Assembly (NCBI GenBank): GCA_963969495.1
Contig: OZ018329.1
Span: 74,848,912 to 74,912,911, forward strand
Length of the DNA: 64,000 bases
From: Ceratothoa steindachneri
Taxonomy: Eukaryota > Arthropoda > Malacostraca > Isopoda > Cymothoidae
Reading direction: 5' to 3'
How positions within the stretch are numbered: the first letter of the stretch is position 1; each line of letters starts with the position of its first letter. The notes beneath the pieces are model-generated. The model ran no database searches. It saw nothing but the letters and a program-made list of their open reading frames with translations, and was not told where the DNA came from. Both the position numbers and the translations under genes were made by a program. This document shows positions 51,396-63,700 of this stretch, piece by piece.

Positions 51396-54005
51396 TAACT
51401 ACTATTCTTAGAACGTCTGGCCGTTTTGCATGCCAGCCGCTCCCGTTGTGGCCAGCCGAGTGTGAGGCGGCCCTCAAACAGAAGCGTTATGCCTACATGC
51501 GCTACAAGTGCCGCCCGAACAATATCACTGTCAGTGAATTTCGTCGAGCTAGGACTCTTCTTGGTGGGCATACGTGTCTTCACTTAACGGGAAGACTCTT
51601 TAGTAGAGGTGTTGAAGCGAGTCAAAAGGATTCGGGGCAAGTTCTCGCAGAACCCCCCTCCCGTTCTTCAGGAGAATGGGACCGCAATCTCGGGCCCCGG
51701 GTCCGTGGCGGAATCCTTCGCAACCGATTTCTCCGCATTCCCTACCAGGAAAGGTGCACCGCCAGTATTCACTGTGCGCCATGATATCGCGAAAGGCCGT
51801 GCACTGGCGGCCTTTAACGACAGGTTTACTCTGAGTGAGTTGTGCTTCGTTCGCGAACACCGCCCCTGGTCTAGGCGATGTCCCGTACGCCAAGCATCAA
51901 CATCTGGTTGAGCGAGGTATGGCTTTTCTGTTAGATTTGTTTAATAGGATTTGGGTATTCCCCCCAGCCTCCTGGCTAATTGCTACTGTGCTCGCTTTTT
52001 GCAAACCCGGGGAGAGATCATTCTACCCCGGTCGGTTTCCGCACAATCTCTCTAACTTCGTGCGTGTCTAAGTTGATGGAGAAATTGGTAAATGTTATAT
52101 TATTCTTTTTTTTTCTGGACAATAGAGGCCACCTCTCTCCTGTACAGTGCGTCTTCCGCAAGTTCCACTCCTCGCCGGATGCTCTGCTCCAACTGGAAAA
52201 TGCCGTCTGCGAGGCGCTCCTTCGTAGACAGCACTACGCCATGGTGTTTTTCGATCTGGTGAAGGCCTATGATACCGCATGGCGATACGGTATAAAGGAG
52301 ATTTTCCACATGATGGGGGCGAGGGGAAGCCTCCCAATGTTTATATCTGAATTTCTGCTAGATCGTCGATTCCGCGTACAAGTGGGTGAACCCTCTTCGG
52401 CCCAATGGAGCAAGAATGGGGTATCCCGTAGGGAAGTGTCCTCAGCGTCAAACTTTTGTCCTGAGCATCAACGGCATCACCTCAGTGCTGTCGGTAGATA
52501 TTCTCGCTACGCTCTACGTGGACGACCTTTCGATCTCTTTTGGCGCGGCCCAGATGCCAACCCTGGAGCGTCGAATTCAACAAGCATTGAACAGCGTCTC
52601 TCGCTATGCCGAAGCGCATAGGCTTCGGTTTTCCTTTGCCAAGACTAAAGTGGTGCACTTCTGCCGCCATCCACGGCTCCACCCTGGACTCTCAGTTTCC
52701 TTGGTCTTATATTTGACCGACGCCTCACCTGCGAGGCTCATATTCGCAGCCTTAGGGCTCTCTTGTACCCGCGCTATGGATATTCTCGTTCAGTGATGTT
52801 CAGCGCATGGAGTGCTGATAAGGCTACTGCGTTAATTTTTTTAATAATCCTTGTGTTCGTTCAAAGTTCAACTACGGATGCGAGTTTTATGCATCTACAG
52901 TCCATCGTGTATTGCGGAAGGTTAACCCGACCCACCACACCGGCCTTCCACACGTTTCCCATTGAGTGCCTACTTGTCGATGCTGGGGAGATGCCACTCG
53001 CTCTGCGCCGTGCACAGTGCATTATTTGCCTGCACGCGCGAACCCGTTGCCTCCCTTAGTCGCCAAAGGCTCTCACTGATTGGCACCTATTTCCGGCGAC
53101 TTATGCCCAAGTGAGCAGTTGCCAGATGAGCTCTATAAAAAAATCATCCCCAGCTAATCTCGACGGTGCCTATACCGCCGAGAGACGCAGCTCATATCCT
53201 AAGCCCTTTGGGTTTAGGGCGAGGAAACTCCTTCGAGAGCTAGGTATAGCTCTCGGGCCGTTGGCTCCCTTTATCTTGCCCAGACCGCGCCCTGAAAGGT
53301 ACCGCCTTTGACTATTTGTCGCCACATCTCTGCTTCCTAGCTTCTACAGCATTTTTAAGGCACACTTCGTGTCACGCTAGAATCTTGCCAGTGTATACGG
53401 ATGGTTCCAAGTCCCAAGAGGGGGTGGGCTTCCACGCCGTGTCCCCTCAGTTTTAAGTCAGCGGGGCTCTGTGAGGCGCTGCGTCTGTCTTCACTGCCGA
53501 GTGGATGCAATACACCGTTCGGTATGGGAGATAACGCAACGTGCACGGTTCGGACACAAGATTGTGATTTATTGCAATTCACAAATCACCCTGAGTGCTC
53601 TCGGGGCATTGGAATCTCCGCATCCCCTGGTTCGCGATATCCGTGACACCACGGTTTTGGCGAGCCCGACGGATGTCGAAATTATATCTGCTCGGTTCCT
53701 GGACATGCAGGAATTGCGGGGAATGAGTGCGCCAAAGATTCCGCGAACACTGGGCGACCAGATAAGAGTTTTGCTCTTACTCACCCCGATTACATGGCAG
53801 GAATTTGGGACCGCCCTCCTTGCTGCTTGGCAAAGAAGATGGAAGACGGTCGAGGGAAACTTAGTTACGTACCATTGCTCCTCGACTGTTCCCATGGACC
53901 TATTTCCCCAATGCCGCGATGCTTGAGCTTCCTTCGAATTCGACACACTCGGGTGACGCACCGCTATTTAATGGAGCGCTACGCTGCGCTTTATTGCGAC
54001 GATTA
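51396..54005 (+). mobile_element. I/Nimb-like LINE fragment, copy D (ORF2 only, decayed)
   Basis: Corresponds to 41521-44195 of copy B; both ends are missing. In order: the endonuclease/RT linker (CEAALKQKRYAYMRYKCRPN, 51475), RT (51980-52600 with VFFDLVKAYDTAWRYG and YVDDLSISFGAAQ), and RNase H (53390-53750 with VYTDGSKSQEG in part, LSALGALESPHPLVRDIRD). It contains numerous stops, shifts and deletions, including loss of the segment that gives ARARFRYIF in the other copies. A short 3' end of another family member is inserted at about 53074-53150. Confidence 0.85.
53074..53150 (+). mobile_element. tiny 5'-truncated I/Nimb-like insertion (3' end only)
   Basis: GGCGACTTATGCCCAAGTGA, GCAGTTGCCAGATGAGCTC and an A-run match the very 3' end of copies A and B. 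They interrupt copy D between the codons matching copy B 43310 and 43312. It is a dead-on-arrival insertion of about 75 bp. Confidence 0.7.
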
Positions 54006-54061
54006 ACACGCGGTTGTTCTGCTTGTTGATGATTGGATCGACTTGTGAAGTTTTTTCATTA

Positions 54062-54480
54062 TAAAAAAAAGAGAATTCGATTGACATGACTCTTCAAGTC
54101 CTTTAGAAGACGACCACAGCGCTCCCGATGTTGTTCTCGCATACGCTCGGTGAGCAAAGGCCTTTCCACGTGCCTCAATTTCTTACCGCCATCCTTGACG
54201 TCCCTGTACACCCTGGCCATCGAGATGTTCTTCGCGACCTCACTCATTTTGACTTTCTGAGCACTTTCAAGGCCTTTCTCACAGCCAAACGGGTAACAAC
54301 TTGATATCCACCTGAACGAGGTGGATCTTTGAAGTCTTCCCCGTTCTTGATACTTTCCGCAACTCTTTGGACGGTCTTCCTTCCGACTGACGTTGAGTCG
54401 CTTGTGCTTGGCATTGTCGGACTGGTTTAGGCCCGCGCTCATGAAGGCAGAGATCTCGATTCTTTTCACTTCCATTTTGG
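54062..54480 (-). pseudogene. mariner/maT-like transposase, N-terminal fragment
   Basis: Starts MEVKRIEISAFMSAGLNQSD at about 54475 with the helix-turn-helix typical of the group (AGLNQSDIAKxLNVS; here frameshifted), continues SEVAKNISMARVYRDVKDGG, then LRHVERPLLTERMREQHRER and KSHVNRILFF. It stops exactly where the first catalytic motif (FSDEKTFTVD in relatives) would begin. The RPLLTE and NRxxFF spacing fits the D37D/maT branch of Tc1/mariner. One or more frameshifts occur in the HTH region. The C-terminal catalytic half is absent. Confidence 0.65.
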
Positions 54481-54741
54481 CTCAGATGCACACAATGGAT
54501 AAGACGTTTTAATGGCACATACTTTTTTATCACACCCGTAAATCTCTCGAAAGATCATAAAACAAAGTATTACATAACTTTTGCAAAACTCGGTACGTTT
54601 ATTATTATCGGCGATTGTTTTTGTTTTTTATTTGCTTTCTTGCTTTTAACCTCTTACTCGTTCTCGCGTTGGATTGCCCCTTTCTTTCTGCAAATGGTAA
54701 TGGTACTGAATATGCTCATCATATCCTATCATGGCTTTCAG

Positions 54742-55572
54742 AGACAATGGACCCCGGCTTCGTGAACGACTCCATCGTTTACTACAACCTGCCCCCCGCC
54801 CTCACCCTCAAATGCGCCCCGAGGCGCTCCACTCTTCCTCGCCCCCACTCCTCGTTTATATGCGAGAGGTCTTCTTCGTGCCCTACCACCCCCAAGCTAT
54901 CCCTATTCAAGCCCAAAGGCAAAGCTTCCCCTTCGTTGCCAAACGACCCTGCTAAATGGGTCCCGGGTGATGCTGCTCCTCAAACGGAACATGCCAGAAA
55001 TGGACGGGCGGGGCTCGCCGCGGATCTACCAGAACCTGAGCCTTTGTACCAGAATGTGAGGAATAACAAACCTCGGCGGAAGCCTATTTTCTTCCCTTGG
55101 TGGAAGCGCAAGCGACTCGAACCTGGTACCGACGGGGAAACAGACGAGGGGCCCGAAGCAGCCTCTGCCCCCGTGATAGAGCAGAGAAGCAGACCCACCT
55201 CGGCCCCTGAGACGGACAAGGTCCTCCTACATCGGGACTCTGATGCCTCGCTGCTGCAGCAGCAGCAGCAGCTTCCTTCCAACTACCTCGCTCTTCCCAC
55301 CCGAAGCAGCAGCTGCAGCAGTTCGACAACCCTCAACGACGATGAGGAAGAGAGTTTTCCCCACGGTGGACGCGTCTTGGGAGGCGTGTCTTATGTAAAA
55401 CCATCGAAAACCTCTTCCCCGAGACGCCCCTCGGATTTTTCCCCAGCTGGGCCCGCAGCAACTGCACCAGAGATCGACCTGTCACAGCGGATTGCCCTCT
55501 GGGTTCGAGAGTGGAAGCGGAAATCGCGGTGGTTGAGCAGGCGACGCCGAGAGAAGAATCCTCGCCATAATG
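54742..55572 (+). CDS. candidate host exon: disordered Ser/Pro/Arg-rich protein (unknown)
   Basis: The only long open frame not assignable to a transposon; the frame is open 54615-55649. Exon model: a pyrimidine-rich tract and TTTCAG at 54736-54741, ATG with a fair context at 54747 (MDPGFVNDSIVYYNLPP), and a donor TG|GTAAGG after 55572 in phase 1. Visible: RSSSCPTTPKLSLFKPKGK, a Grb2-SH2-like YQNV (LYQNVRNN), basic FFPWWKRKRLEP, a five-Gln run, a Ser-rich patch, acidic DDEEES, and a basic tail (REWKRKSRWLSRRRREKN). No folded domain is recognised, and scaffold-like composition is all that can be said. Alternative: translation from 54615, whose first 20 residues are hydrophobic like a signal peptide. 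Confidence 0.5.
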
Positions 55573-55708
55573 GTAAGGGCGAGTCGAGCGGCTCGAAAGA
55601 TTATTTTTTTCTCCCAGCTCCAAAATACCCGGAATGCCATGTTCTTTAAAGCCATAATTGGTTTTTACTCAAGGCAATTCATGGTTAGTTATAAAATTTT
55701 GGTTTGAG

Positions 55709-55828
55709 TTTGCTTCTTGTCCTGTGTGTTTGCCTCTTGTCCTGTGTGTTTGCCTCTTGTCCTGTGTGTTTGCCTCTTGTCCTGTGTGTTTGCCTCTTGT
55801 CCTGTGTGTTTGCGTCTTGGTCTGTGTG
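55709..55828. repeat. 20-bp tandem repeat, six copies
   Basis: Unit TTTGCCTCTTGTCCTGTGTG, six copies; the first and last carry one or two changes. A TG run follows. Confidence 0.95.
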
Positions 55829-56425
55829 TGTGTGTTTAAGAGGGAGATAAAGAATAGACTGAGATAAATGGTATTAAACATTAATAATGGTTATCTTACA
55901 CAACATTGATAATAGAGCTGTTTTGCAACGGTTCTATCACCTAACTCGCACCGTCTGATACCTTTTTGCCATAAATATCCGGCATTATTAGTGCCTTATC
56001 GGTTCGGTCGAGTTCAGTTGTAAATTTGATACAACTCCAGTTACCATAGTTTACTGAAGAGCGGCATTCTTGCTTATTTTCCAATATTTATCTGGTAATT
56101 ACAGACTTTCTCAAGGAAGGAATTTTCCCCTTCTTCCCTTACGGGCCTTAGATTTTAGATTCCGCGGAGGGGGAAGCAACACAATTTAGTGGAGGTTGAA
56201 TATGTCTAAAGGTTTACAGGGCACATAAGATTTTTAAAATACGTACTTTCGTCTTAATAAATAGAAGAATTTTTGCTAAGATTTACAAAATATACATTGA
56301 AAGTATGCAGATAAATATATCTTTTTTAAATAATTAGTATTCATATCTTGGAGTGCTACGTAGTTCCCTTTTTTGGTGTGGATGGTTGTTTTTTATTTAA
56401 TGTAACTTAAATATCAGGCTAAGTT
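55829..56425. other. unassigned sequence
   Basis: AT-rich. TTCGGTCGAGTTCAGTTG at 56004-56021 resembles an initiator-type element, without further support. No coding signal. Confidence 0.4.
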
Positions 56426-56462
56426 CTTTTAAGGGCGACTTATGCCCATGGAAAAAAAATCT
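56426..56462 (+). mobile_element. I/Nimb-like LINE 3' end remnant
   Basis: AGGCTAAGTTC and GGGCGACTTATGCCC followed by an A-run, as at the 3' ends of copies A and B; only about 35-50 bp remain. Confidence 0.55.
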
Positions 56463-56581
56463 GGTGGGTCCGGATCCCACGTTAAACTGTGGGTGTCCAC
56501 TTGGATAGGCATCAGACGTTTGCGAATCTTGGGCCAAAAAAAAAAGACAACCAGCAATCAAATTTCACAGTAGCTTGGGAG

Positions 56582-57170
56582 CAGGGATGCCATAAGCAAA
56601 TATGAAAAAGAGCCAAAATTTGGAGTTAAAAGGTACCAGAAAGAACCAAATGTCAATTTTACGAGGGATAATACAAGAATTTGTCTTAAATTAGTGCAAT
56701 AGAACCATTTGTTTTAAATAACGAGACCCTCACTATACTTAACAATCATTTAATTAAATTAACCAGGCAATGGCGCTTCACTACTAAGATTAATTTTAAA
56801 AAGGAACTCTAAACGAAATTTCTTCCCTTTCAAAATATCACGTTGCTAAAATATAGTTATTGAAGATATTTAAAAATAAATTTTCTGAACTTCACCATTT
56901 GGGTTTTAAAAATTCACAAAATTTCGATACTTATATTTATTTCTGAACTTTGATAAATAAAAAAACAAGTCATAACCAAACTAAGATGAAATTATTATTC
57001 AAATACTCTAAAAAATCCTGTTCTTAAATTATAGTTAGTGATGATGATGATAAATAATGAAATTGGCTTGATTTTGTTTTTCTTGTAGTAATTTGGTACC
57101 TTTGCTGTTTTAGACACCCCTAAAGGAACCAAATCTGGTTGGTACCTTAGTACCAGTTGTGGCAACCCTG
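56582..57170. mobile_element. non-autonomous hAT element with perfect 8-bp target duplication
   Basis: The ends are CAGGGATGCCA (56582) and, inverted, CAGGGTTGCCA (ending 57170), 10 of 11 equal. They are flanked on both sides by CTTGGGAG (56574-56581 and 57171-57178). It is 589 bp, AT-rich, with no ORF. The CAGGG start and 8-bp duplication are hAT features. Confidence 0.88.
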
Positions 57171-57178
57171 CTTGGGAG

Positions 57179-59913
57179 TCTTAACATAAAACCGATGGCG
57201 CCCCCACTGGTATTGGATCTTTAGGCATCTATTTTTTTTCGTTAGCTGCTCCATATAAATCCAGATGAGCATATTTCATTATTTGTTGCGTGACACCAAT
57301 ATTTGCTCACATGGGTGAATTCATATGTCTAGTGATAATTTTATTCATTGACGAATATATAATAATGATAGGGTCTTTGCATGGCGCCCTAAATGCCATG
57401 GGCTTTCATAGAGCGCCCGCCCCATCTACTAAGGAAAGGCTGTAGACATTGGGAAGCAAAGACAACTACGAGGAACAACAGCGGGCAGGTCCATAATGTA
57501 GGCTTCTCATAGGACGGTTCAATGCAGGAGACAACTAGGAGGGTGCTGCCGTGTTTAAACTCTTATGTTATGCAAGGATTAGAACTTTGAAGGTAATTAT
57601 GGATCGAATAAGCAACCATTCAGATCACAGAACACGGGATTGCAGAAAAGGAACGACCTGACGAACAGAAGAATGTTTTAACACTTATCCAGTGATATAA
57701 GGAAGTTGTGGCGACAGCATTAGTTGTGATCGAAAGTGGGAGCGACTGCAGGTAAGAAAATTACGGAGAAAGCAGACTAATTACGGGGCTTTTATGCGAT
57801 CTTATCACTAAAATGTTTCACATTTAAGTTTTTCAGCAATGGGAAATAGTTGGTGGAAAAGGAACATACACCCCGATGCAAAGCAGAATTACCCGAGATA
57901 GGAGAAAATTATTCATGTTTGAAACGGTTAAAATTTCGTAGGAACTTGAGATTGCTGGATGGGCTAAATCTTGAAATTCTGAATGAATTGCCATAACTTG
58001 AGCTACCCAAATACTAGAGGGTCTCATCGGTATGTTATATGGGACGATGGGTGGGGTGGGATGTACAATCTTTTTCACCACCCCGAAATTGATAAACGGT
58101 AAAAGTGGTCAGAAATTTGATCTAGCCGACAATGACGAGGAAGGAGAGGGGGGGGGGGGGGCATTTCGTTCTGGTTTCCTTTCAATGTTTGGAACTTTTT
58201 TTGCTTGGCCACGTATTCTACCCCCAACACACGGGGTGTATGTCGTGTACCCTTACGTGCGGTGCCCCTTTTTAGTTTGGACAGTTGTTCTTACGCTCTT
58301 CTAATCGTACCCTTTTGCCTATCAGGTAGGCCTATCCCTATTCAATTTCTCAGTTTCATTTATAATTGATGTACCGTTCCTAATGCAGGCTCCAAATATA
58401 TTTTTTTTTATTGTTTAGGGTTGTTATTGTTAATGTGTGAAATATTTTCACTTCGTTCTGCTTACCCCAACGTCGTTCTGATAAGGAGGGACAAGGGGGG
58501 GGGGGAGGACAGTGTTTATAGAGCTACGGCCTTCTCATCTAAGCGACTAAGCCTAAAGATAAATGCTCGTTTACAGCAAGAAAGTAAGCGAATTTCTCGC
58601 TTTGTTGTAGGCCTAAATTCACTTAGCTGTTTCTTACAACAAGGGGGGAATGATCTCCTTCCCCGAGAGACGGGGGAGAAGGAAAAGATGTGGTAAATCT
58701 TTCTCTCCCGTTGGTGTGAGTAACTTGGCATCACTTGTCTGCCCTCGTTTCGCCAGGCTGTCTCTATTTCTTGGATTTTCGTTATTTATAGGGTTCTTTA
58801 TTTGTTTATCTACTCTTGACTCTTTCGTCTTCGTCCCTTTTATCTTGAGTCGTTGTTCCATTATTTTCTAACATTTTATCTTGTGTAATTGAGGTTGTTT
58901 GGAGTATGCTTTTTTCTCTAACCCACGTGGTGACAATGACGTCATTTGTTGCATTTATCTGACGTCACGTCACTTGACCAGTGACCTGCCCCTCAACCCC
59001 TTTGTCGATTCAACTTTCAAATGTTACCAAAAATAGATTTTTGCCTCCGCAAAACCATGTAAAACAATAATGGCCGTAATACCAACCGCTTTCCACTACC
59101 CCATTTTCTGTCCCTTATTTCTGGATCTCCACAAACAAGTATCCCCCCCCCCGCGCATATTGTGGGTTGGGAGGTTAGGTGAACGAAGTCGAGCTTTCCC
59201 GGTAGATGGCTCGCTCCTTGATTTCTATTGAGACCGTGGCAAAACTGAGAGAGGGGAAATTGTGGTATATGTATACCTCAAATTCTCCCCTCGCAAGAAC
59301 TCCCAACTACAATGGTGTGACGTCACTTCTTATTGGATTAGAGATACGTTTGATCTTTCTCCGTTTTTGTATTTAGCCATTGCGGAACGTAACTAGGGAA
59401 AAAATATTTTACTTATTTCCATTTCTTTGTCGCTTTTATTTACAGACTACACACACTGACATTTTGCGACTTTATATATTAATGATGCTATCGGCAATAC
59501 GCTAAATTATGAATCACGAGCCTAACTGATAATTTACACTAACTAAAATGTGAATTATTTCTCTCCTAGATACTTATATGGATTTTCCTATAGGGGTCAT
59601 CCATAACTATATTTTTAGAACGTGATTTTTTGGAAAGAAGTGAAAAAAATCTTCCTTTTTTTTTGGCTTATTAATAAATGACCTAGTATGTTTGTGCAGT
59701 TTTCTAAAATGAAGATATTATTTTACTTTTTGGTATGTTCGAAACTTATATCGAAGTTATTTCTAAAATAGATTTTAAATTTTAATTTTATTAGGAGGAA
59801 ATAGCTACTGGCACCTCAAAACGGGTATAGCTAAATGAGGAGTGGCGAAGCCGATCTTTTTCTCCCTAACATTATATTTTAAGAACGGGAATTTTGGGAT
59901 GGGTTAAATATAA
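57179..59913. other. unassigned sequence with simple runs and CRE-like motifs
   Basis: No gene recognised. G-runs at about 58149-58162 and 58496-58505; TGACGTCA at 58939, TGACGTCAC at 58970 and 59319. Open frames at 58421-58696 and 58650-58871 have no family features. Confidence 0.4.
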
Positions 59914-60220
59914 AGAAATGCAGGAGAAGAAGAAGAATAAGAGTAGGAGAAAAAGAAGAGAAAGAAGGTGAGGATGAGGAGACTAAGAAGTGAAAAAAAG
60001 AGTAGGAGAGGTTTAAGAAAAGGATGAAGATAAGAAGAACGAGAACTAAAGGAGGAGGAGCATATAATAAATAGGAGGAAGAGAAGAATAGATTGAAGAG
60101 CAGAACAAGAAGAAAAAAATGAGAATAAGAAAGAGCGAAAGGCAAGAGACGTAACAGAATGAATAGGAGTAGGAGGAGAAGAGAAGAAGATGGAAAGGAT
60201 AATAATAATAATCAGAAAAA
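59914..60220. repeat. purine-rich (GAA/GGA-rich) tract
   Basis: About 300 bp of almost pure A/G on the plus strand (GAAGAAGAAGAATAAGAG and similar), imperfect, with pyrimidines mostly as isolated T. Could adopt triplex-type structure. Confidence 0.85.
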
Positions 60221-60979
60221 TTGAAGAATTCCCGGTTGTTAAAAGAAAAAAGCGGTTTGAAGAAAGAAATTCAGAATGAATGAATTTTTGTAAGATGTTG
60301 GTTAATAATTAACAAATAAAATAAAATATTTATTTATTTTCCTTTTACTTTAAAAGGGATTCAATTGACATTTAAACAAATAGTAAAAAAAAACCGTAAT
60401 GAAATGGGTTTGAAAAAAGCTGTTTCAAAGGCCAAATAGGCAGCAGGCCAACACAGCCCGAAGGGTTGTTCGCGAGCGCAGCGAAGCCATGGTTTGTTTA
60501 GTTATAAAATTTCTTTTTCCAGTTCATTTTCGTGTAAGTTATTCTCCATGTAATTGCGATCAAGTTTATTATTATTTGTCTTTTGTTTTTCCGTTAGATT
60601 ATACTCAATAGTTTCCTTTTTGAGTTGGTGAACTCGATGCAAATTTGTTCTTTTTTTTTTCTTTTTCGATTACACCTCATAGGGGCGATGTCCTAAACAC
60701 AGGGTTGATGACGCTTGTTATGGTAATCCCTCTCATCTTTTTCGTCGACTCTTCTCGACTTATTCTTTCTCGTTCGTAAGTGGTATCGACTCAACCCTTT
60801 CGCAAAAGGCGAAGTAGCCGCGTGCCGCACCCTGTTTCACTTGGGGACCCTAAGGATCTGCACCTCCTCCTGCCCGCCGGAGTGTAAATTAGGAAAGCCC
60901 CGCCGTCACTGGGATGATTCGAATGCTCTGATGGGGCCTGGCGAAGTAGTTGGTGCGCTTACCCCTCTCCCACACTCAG
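60221..60979. other. unassigned sequence
   Basis: AT-rich to 60670, then more balanced. 60842-60990 has an ORF fragment without family features. Nothing else recognised. Confidence 0.4.
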
Positions 60980-61250
60980 CGCTACAATACGTTTTTATTA
61001 GTTTTATTATTATTATTAGCATTATTAGCATTCTTCTAATCGTTATTATTTAGTATGATTTTTATATTATTAGTATTTATTATGATATATTATGTATTAT
61101 AATTATTTATAAGTATTACTTATTTTGAGTATGTTATTATTATTTATTTGGTATGATTTTTATTTGTATTTATTTTTTTATAATTATTTATTATGATTAG
61201 TATTAATTATTAGTAGTATAAGTTATTAATATTATTTATTGTTTCCACGT
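60980..61250. repeat. AT-rich (TTA)n-like tract
   Basis: Degenerate TTATTA/TTATTT repeats. Confidence 0.75.
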
Positions 61251-61429
61251 GTACAGAGTTCGGTCCGGTAGCCATGGCGCCTTGGTGGATTGCATGCCAT
61301 CCTGGGATCACCCAACACCAGGGTATGATAATAATAGGGAATCACTCACCCTCCTCGTTATTGGACCCGCCTAACTCTACTTCTCTTTATTACATACCCT
61401 CCTACCCCTTTTCACACTTGTTCTTCTAT

Positions 61430-63665
61430 CCCCTGTAAGGGGCGCGGTGATTTGCCTTCATGGCCGCCGTGCTGACGGGACTCAGCGCCTTGTCCGGCCC
61501 CAGCTTACCCTCTTCTTTCTAACAACCTGTGTTTTCTACCCTACTTCCCTGAGCTCCGGTTTGTGCTGGTGGGCTTTTAACAACCAGCTTAAGCCACACC
61601 CACACCTTCCTCACATACGCCTTTCTCTCCTTTCAATCACTATCGATTTTACGCCCATGCCGAAGGGCTGCCTGGCCACTGGGCGAAAAGGTGTGGTCCT
61701 AAATAGCGGCACCTGGCTCTGCCGGCCCCGTGTTCACCCCTCGCAGAGCGGGCTACTGCAGGGGGTGATTGGCGTTTGCTGCCCGTATAACGAATAGGGT
61801 CCCGATGCCTGATGATAAAAAAAATAAAACTCTTACCCTTTCCCCTTCATCGTCGGAGCCGCCCTCGGGCAGCTCCACTGAAAAAATGGAAGTCCCCCCA
61901 TCCTGTGCTCTTGCAGGGGACTCTCCTTTGCCTGCGGGTGTAGGGGACTCCCCATCACCCCCTTCTCTGGAGGTGCCCTAGGGTGCCTCCCTCTTTCCAG
62001 CGTCAGTCCCCCCTGTACTTTCCAAGGGGACTGCCGAGAAAGGCAGGCGGCACATAATTGAATGCTCCCGGTGGGAGCGGCCCGACAGGGCCAACCCTCT
62101 TAGGGGGAGAAGGGAAGACAAGGCCCATCGGCCTCTTCCCTTGTAAGACCTGCGGACTCGAGTTTTCAGCTTAGAGGCGGTCACACTACGTGCCCTCGCC
62201 CCCTCTTACCCAACTAAAGACGATGTAACCTGTGATGTCCTGGGGAGGATGGCGACATGGAGTTCCCCCCCCGCCTGAGATGGACATGTTTTCTGAGGCA
62301 ACCGAGCCTAGACGGTAGGACCTTACATGGGGACGAACCTGGGCCCGGTACCAAGCACCGAATCCGCCCTCGTGCAAGGTCCCCCTCAGACTGCTCGGGT
62401 CTCCAAGGCTGTACAAGGAGAGGGGGGATCTCCTCCTCTGGCTGGTGCCCCTGTGACAGTCAAGACCTTTTCCATCTCGGAGAAGGATCTTACTGAGGCC
62501 GATCCATCTTGCCTTGGGGCTCCTGCCGGCGGAGGCGAGAAAAGGGCTCATTCCCCGCCCTCCTCTCGTAAAAAGAAAAAAATATAGAAAAAAGACTCGG
62601 GGCTCCTCTCCATCCGTGGGGGTGCGGGGACGGATGGGCGTGCTGCCACTTCGGTAAGCAACCAATCCAAGAACGACACGTCCGGCCCCGTTGCCTCCCC
62701 GGGTGCGGATTCCCTGACAAAGACCAGAACTGCGCAGAGCGGAGCCTCGATTACGTCGGGTTCCCTCATTAAGAGGCTACCTGGTGTTTTCGAGCCTGCT
62801 GGCTTCAAACGCTTCACTGATGGCAGCATGTTGGCTAAGGGCAACATGATCTATCAGAGAAGAGCTAGCTAGCGTTATTGGTAGAGAGCAGAAGGTGACC
62901 CGTTTCTCGGATGGTAGCCTTGCGAATGCGTCGAATCCCTCCGTGGCGGCCATGATTAGTGCCCTTCGGACACTTGATGGCACGCCGGTGAGTGTGACGC
63001 CGCCCTCTACCATGAACTAAGTGAAAGGAGTAGTTTATGCGAGGAAACTCGTGGATTAGTCAATAGATGACATCACCTTAGAGCGTGTGATGAGAAAACA
63101 GGGAGGGGCCTCGAGAACCACCCCTACACAATACGTCAAGTTCGACTGTGATAAGCTACCTGAGTCGGTGCGTGCCGGTTGATATTGTTACCGCTTCGGC
63201 CAGACGAATCGCTCATGTAGGCAGGCAAAGTTGTGGTTGCCCGAAGTCTGTGTAAGTTGCTCCAAGGCTGCTGACGATAGGTCGTATGTGATCAAGTGTG
63301 TCAATTGCGGAGAGCCGCACCCGGCTCCTAGAAGCAATGTGGTGCGTATCTCCTTGAGAAGGAAATCCTGGCCCTTCAGGCCCAGGATCGTCTCATTTTG
63401 CTCGGCTAAGGACTTGGTTCTGGCACGCCCGTCCCTACCTGGAACATCTTATCTCTCAATGCTAAGAAAGACACCCACTAGTCGTGGCCCTTCCAGGCCT
63501 ACGAGCACGGTCGTTTCCGCGCCCATTCGGAACCCTTGTGCGGGCTCTTCTCACTGCATCCGCAGCTGATTTCGACGGTGCCTATGCCGCCGAGAGACGT
63601 CATTCATACCCTAAGCCCTTTGGGTTTAGAAAGGGCTTAGGGCTAGGAAACTCCTTCAAAAGCTA
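61430..63665 (+). mobile_element. I/Nimb-like LINE, copy C (internally deleted)
   Basis: The 5' end CCCTGTAAGGGGCGCGG at 61430 and 5' UTR parallel copies A and B, with ORF1 from 61805. At about 63548 the ORF1 tail (after PIRNPCAGSS) jumps to sequence equal to copy B 43310-43410, in ORF2 near RNase H (CCGCAGCTGATTTCGACGGT and GGAAACTCCTTC). About 3 kb of ORF1 end, endonuclease and RT are therefore missing. A short local duplication of AAGGGCTTAGGG-like sequence lies at 63613-63645. Confidence 0.8.
61805..63548 (+). pseudogene. LINE copy C ORF1: gag-like protein (broken)
   Basis: Starts MPDDKKNKTLTLSPSSSEPP at 61805, the best preserved ORF1 start of the family. Frame changes and deletions are frequent. 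Conserved landmarks: FSISEKDLTEADPS near 62475, FEPAGFKRF near 62800, RTLDGTPVSVTP near 62980, and knuckles two and three (CVSCSKAADDRS, CVNCGEPHPAP) near 63250-63330. The first knuckle is damaged (YCYRFGQTNRSC, after a TGA). Confidence 0.75.
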
Positions 63666-63669
63666 GGTA

Positions 63670-63700
63670 CCCCTAAGGGGCGCGGCGATTTGCCATCCTG
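63670..63700 (+). mobile_element. isolated 5' end of the I/Nimb-like LINE
   Basis: CCCCTAAGGGGCGCGGCGAT continuing to CCATCCTGG matches the first about 31 bp of copies A and B. It then switches abruptly to the inverted LINE segment at 63701. Confidence 0.75.

Noticed and set aside
55709..55828. CRISPR-like array
   Set aside because: The 20-bp units follow one another without spacers, and the context is a eukaryotic genome; it is a minisatellite.
58421..58871. small open frames as possible host genes
   Set aside because: Short, no family features, no convincing splice or start context.
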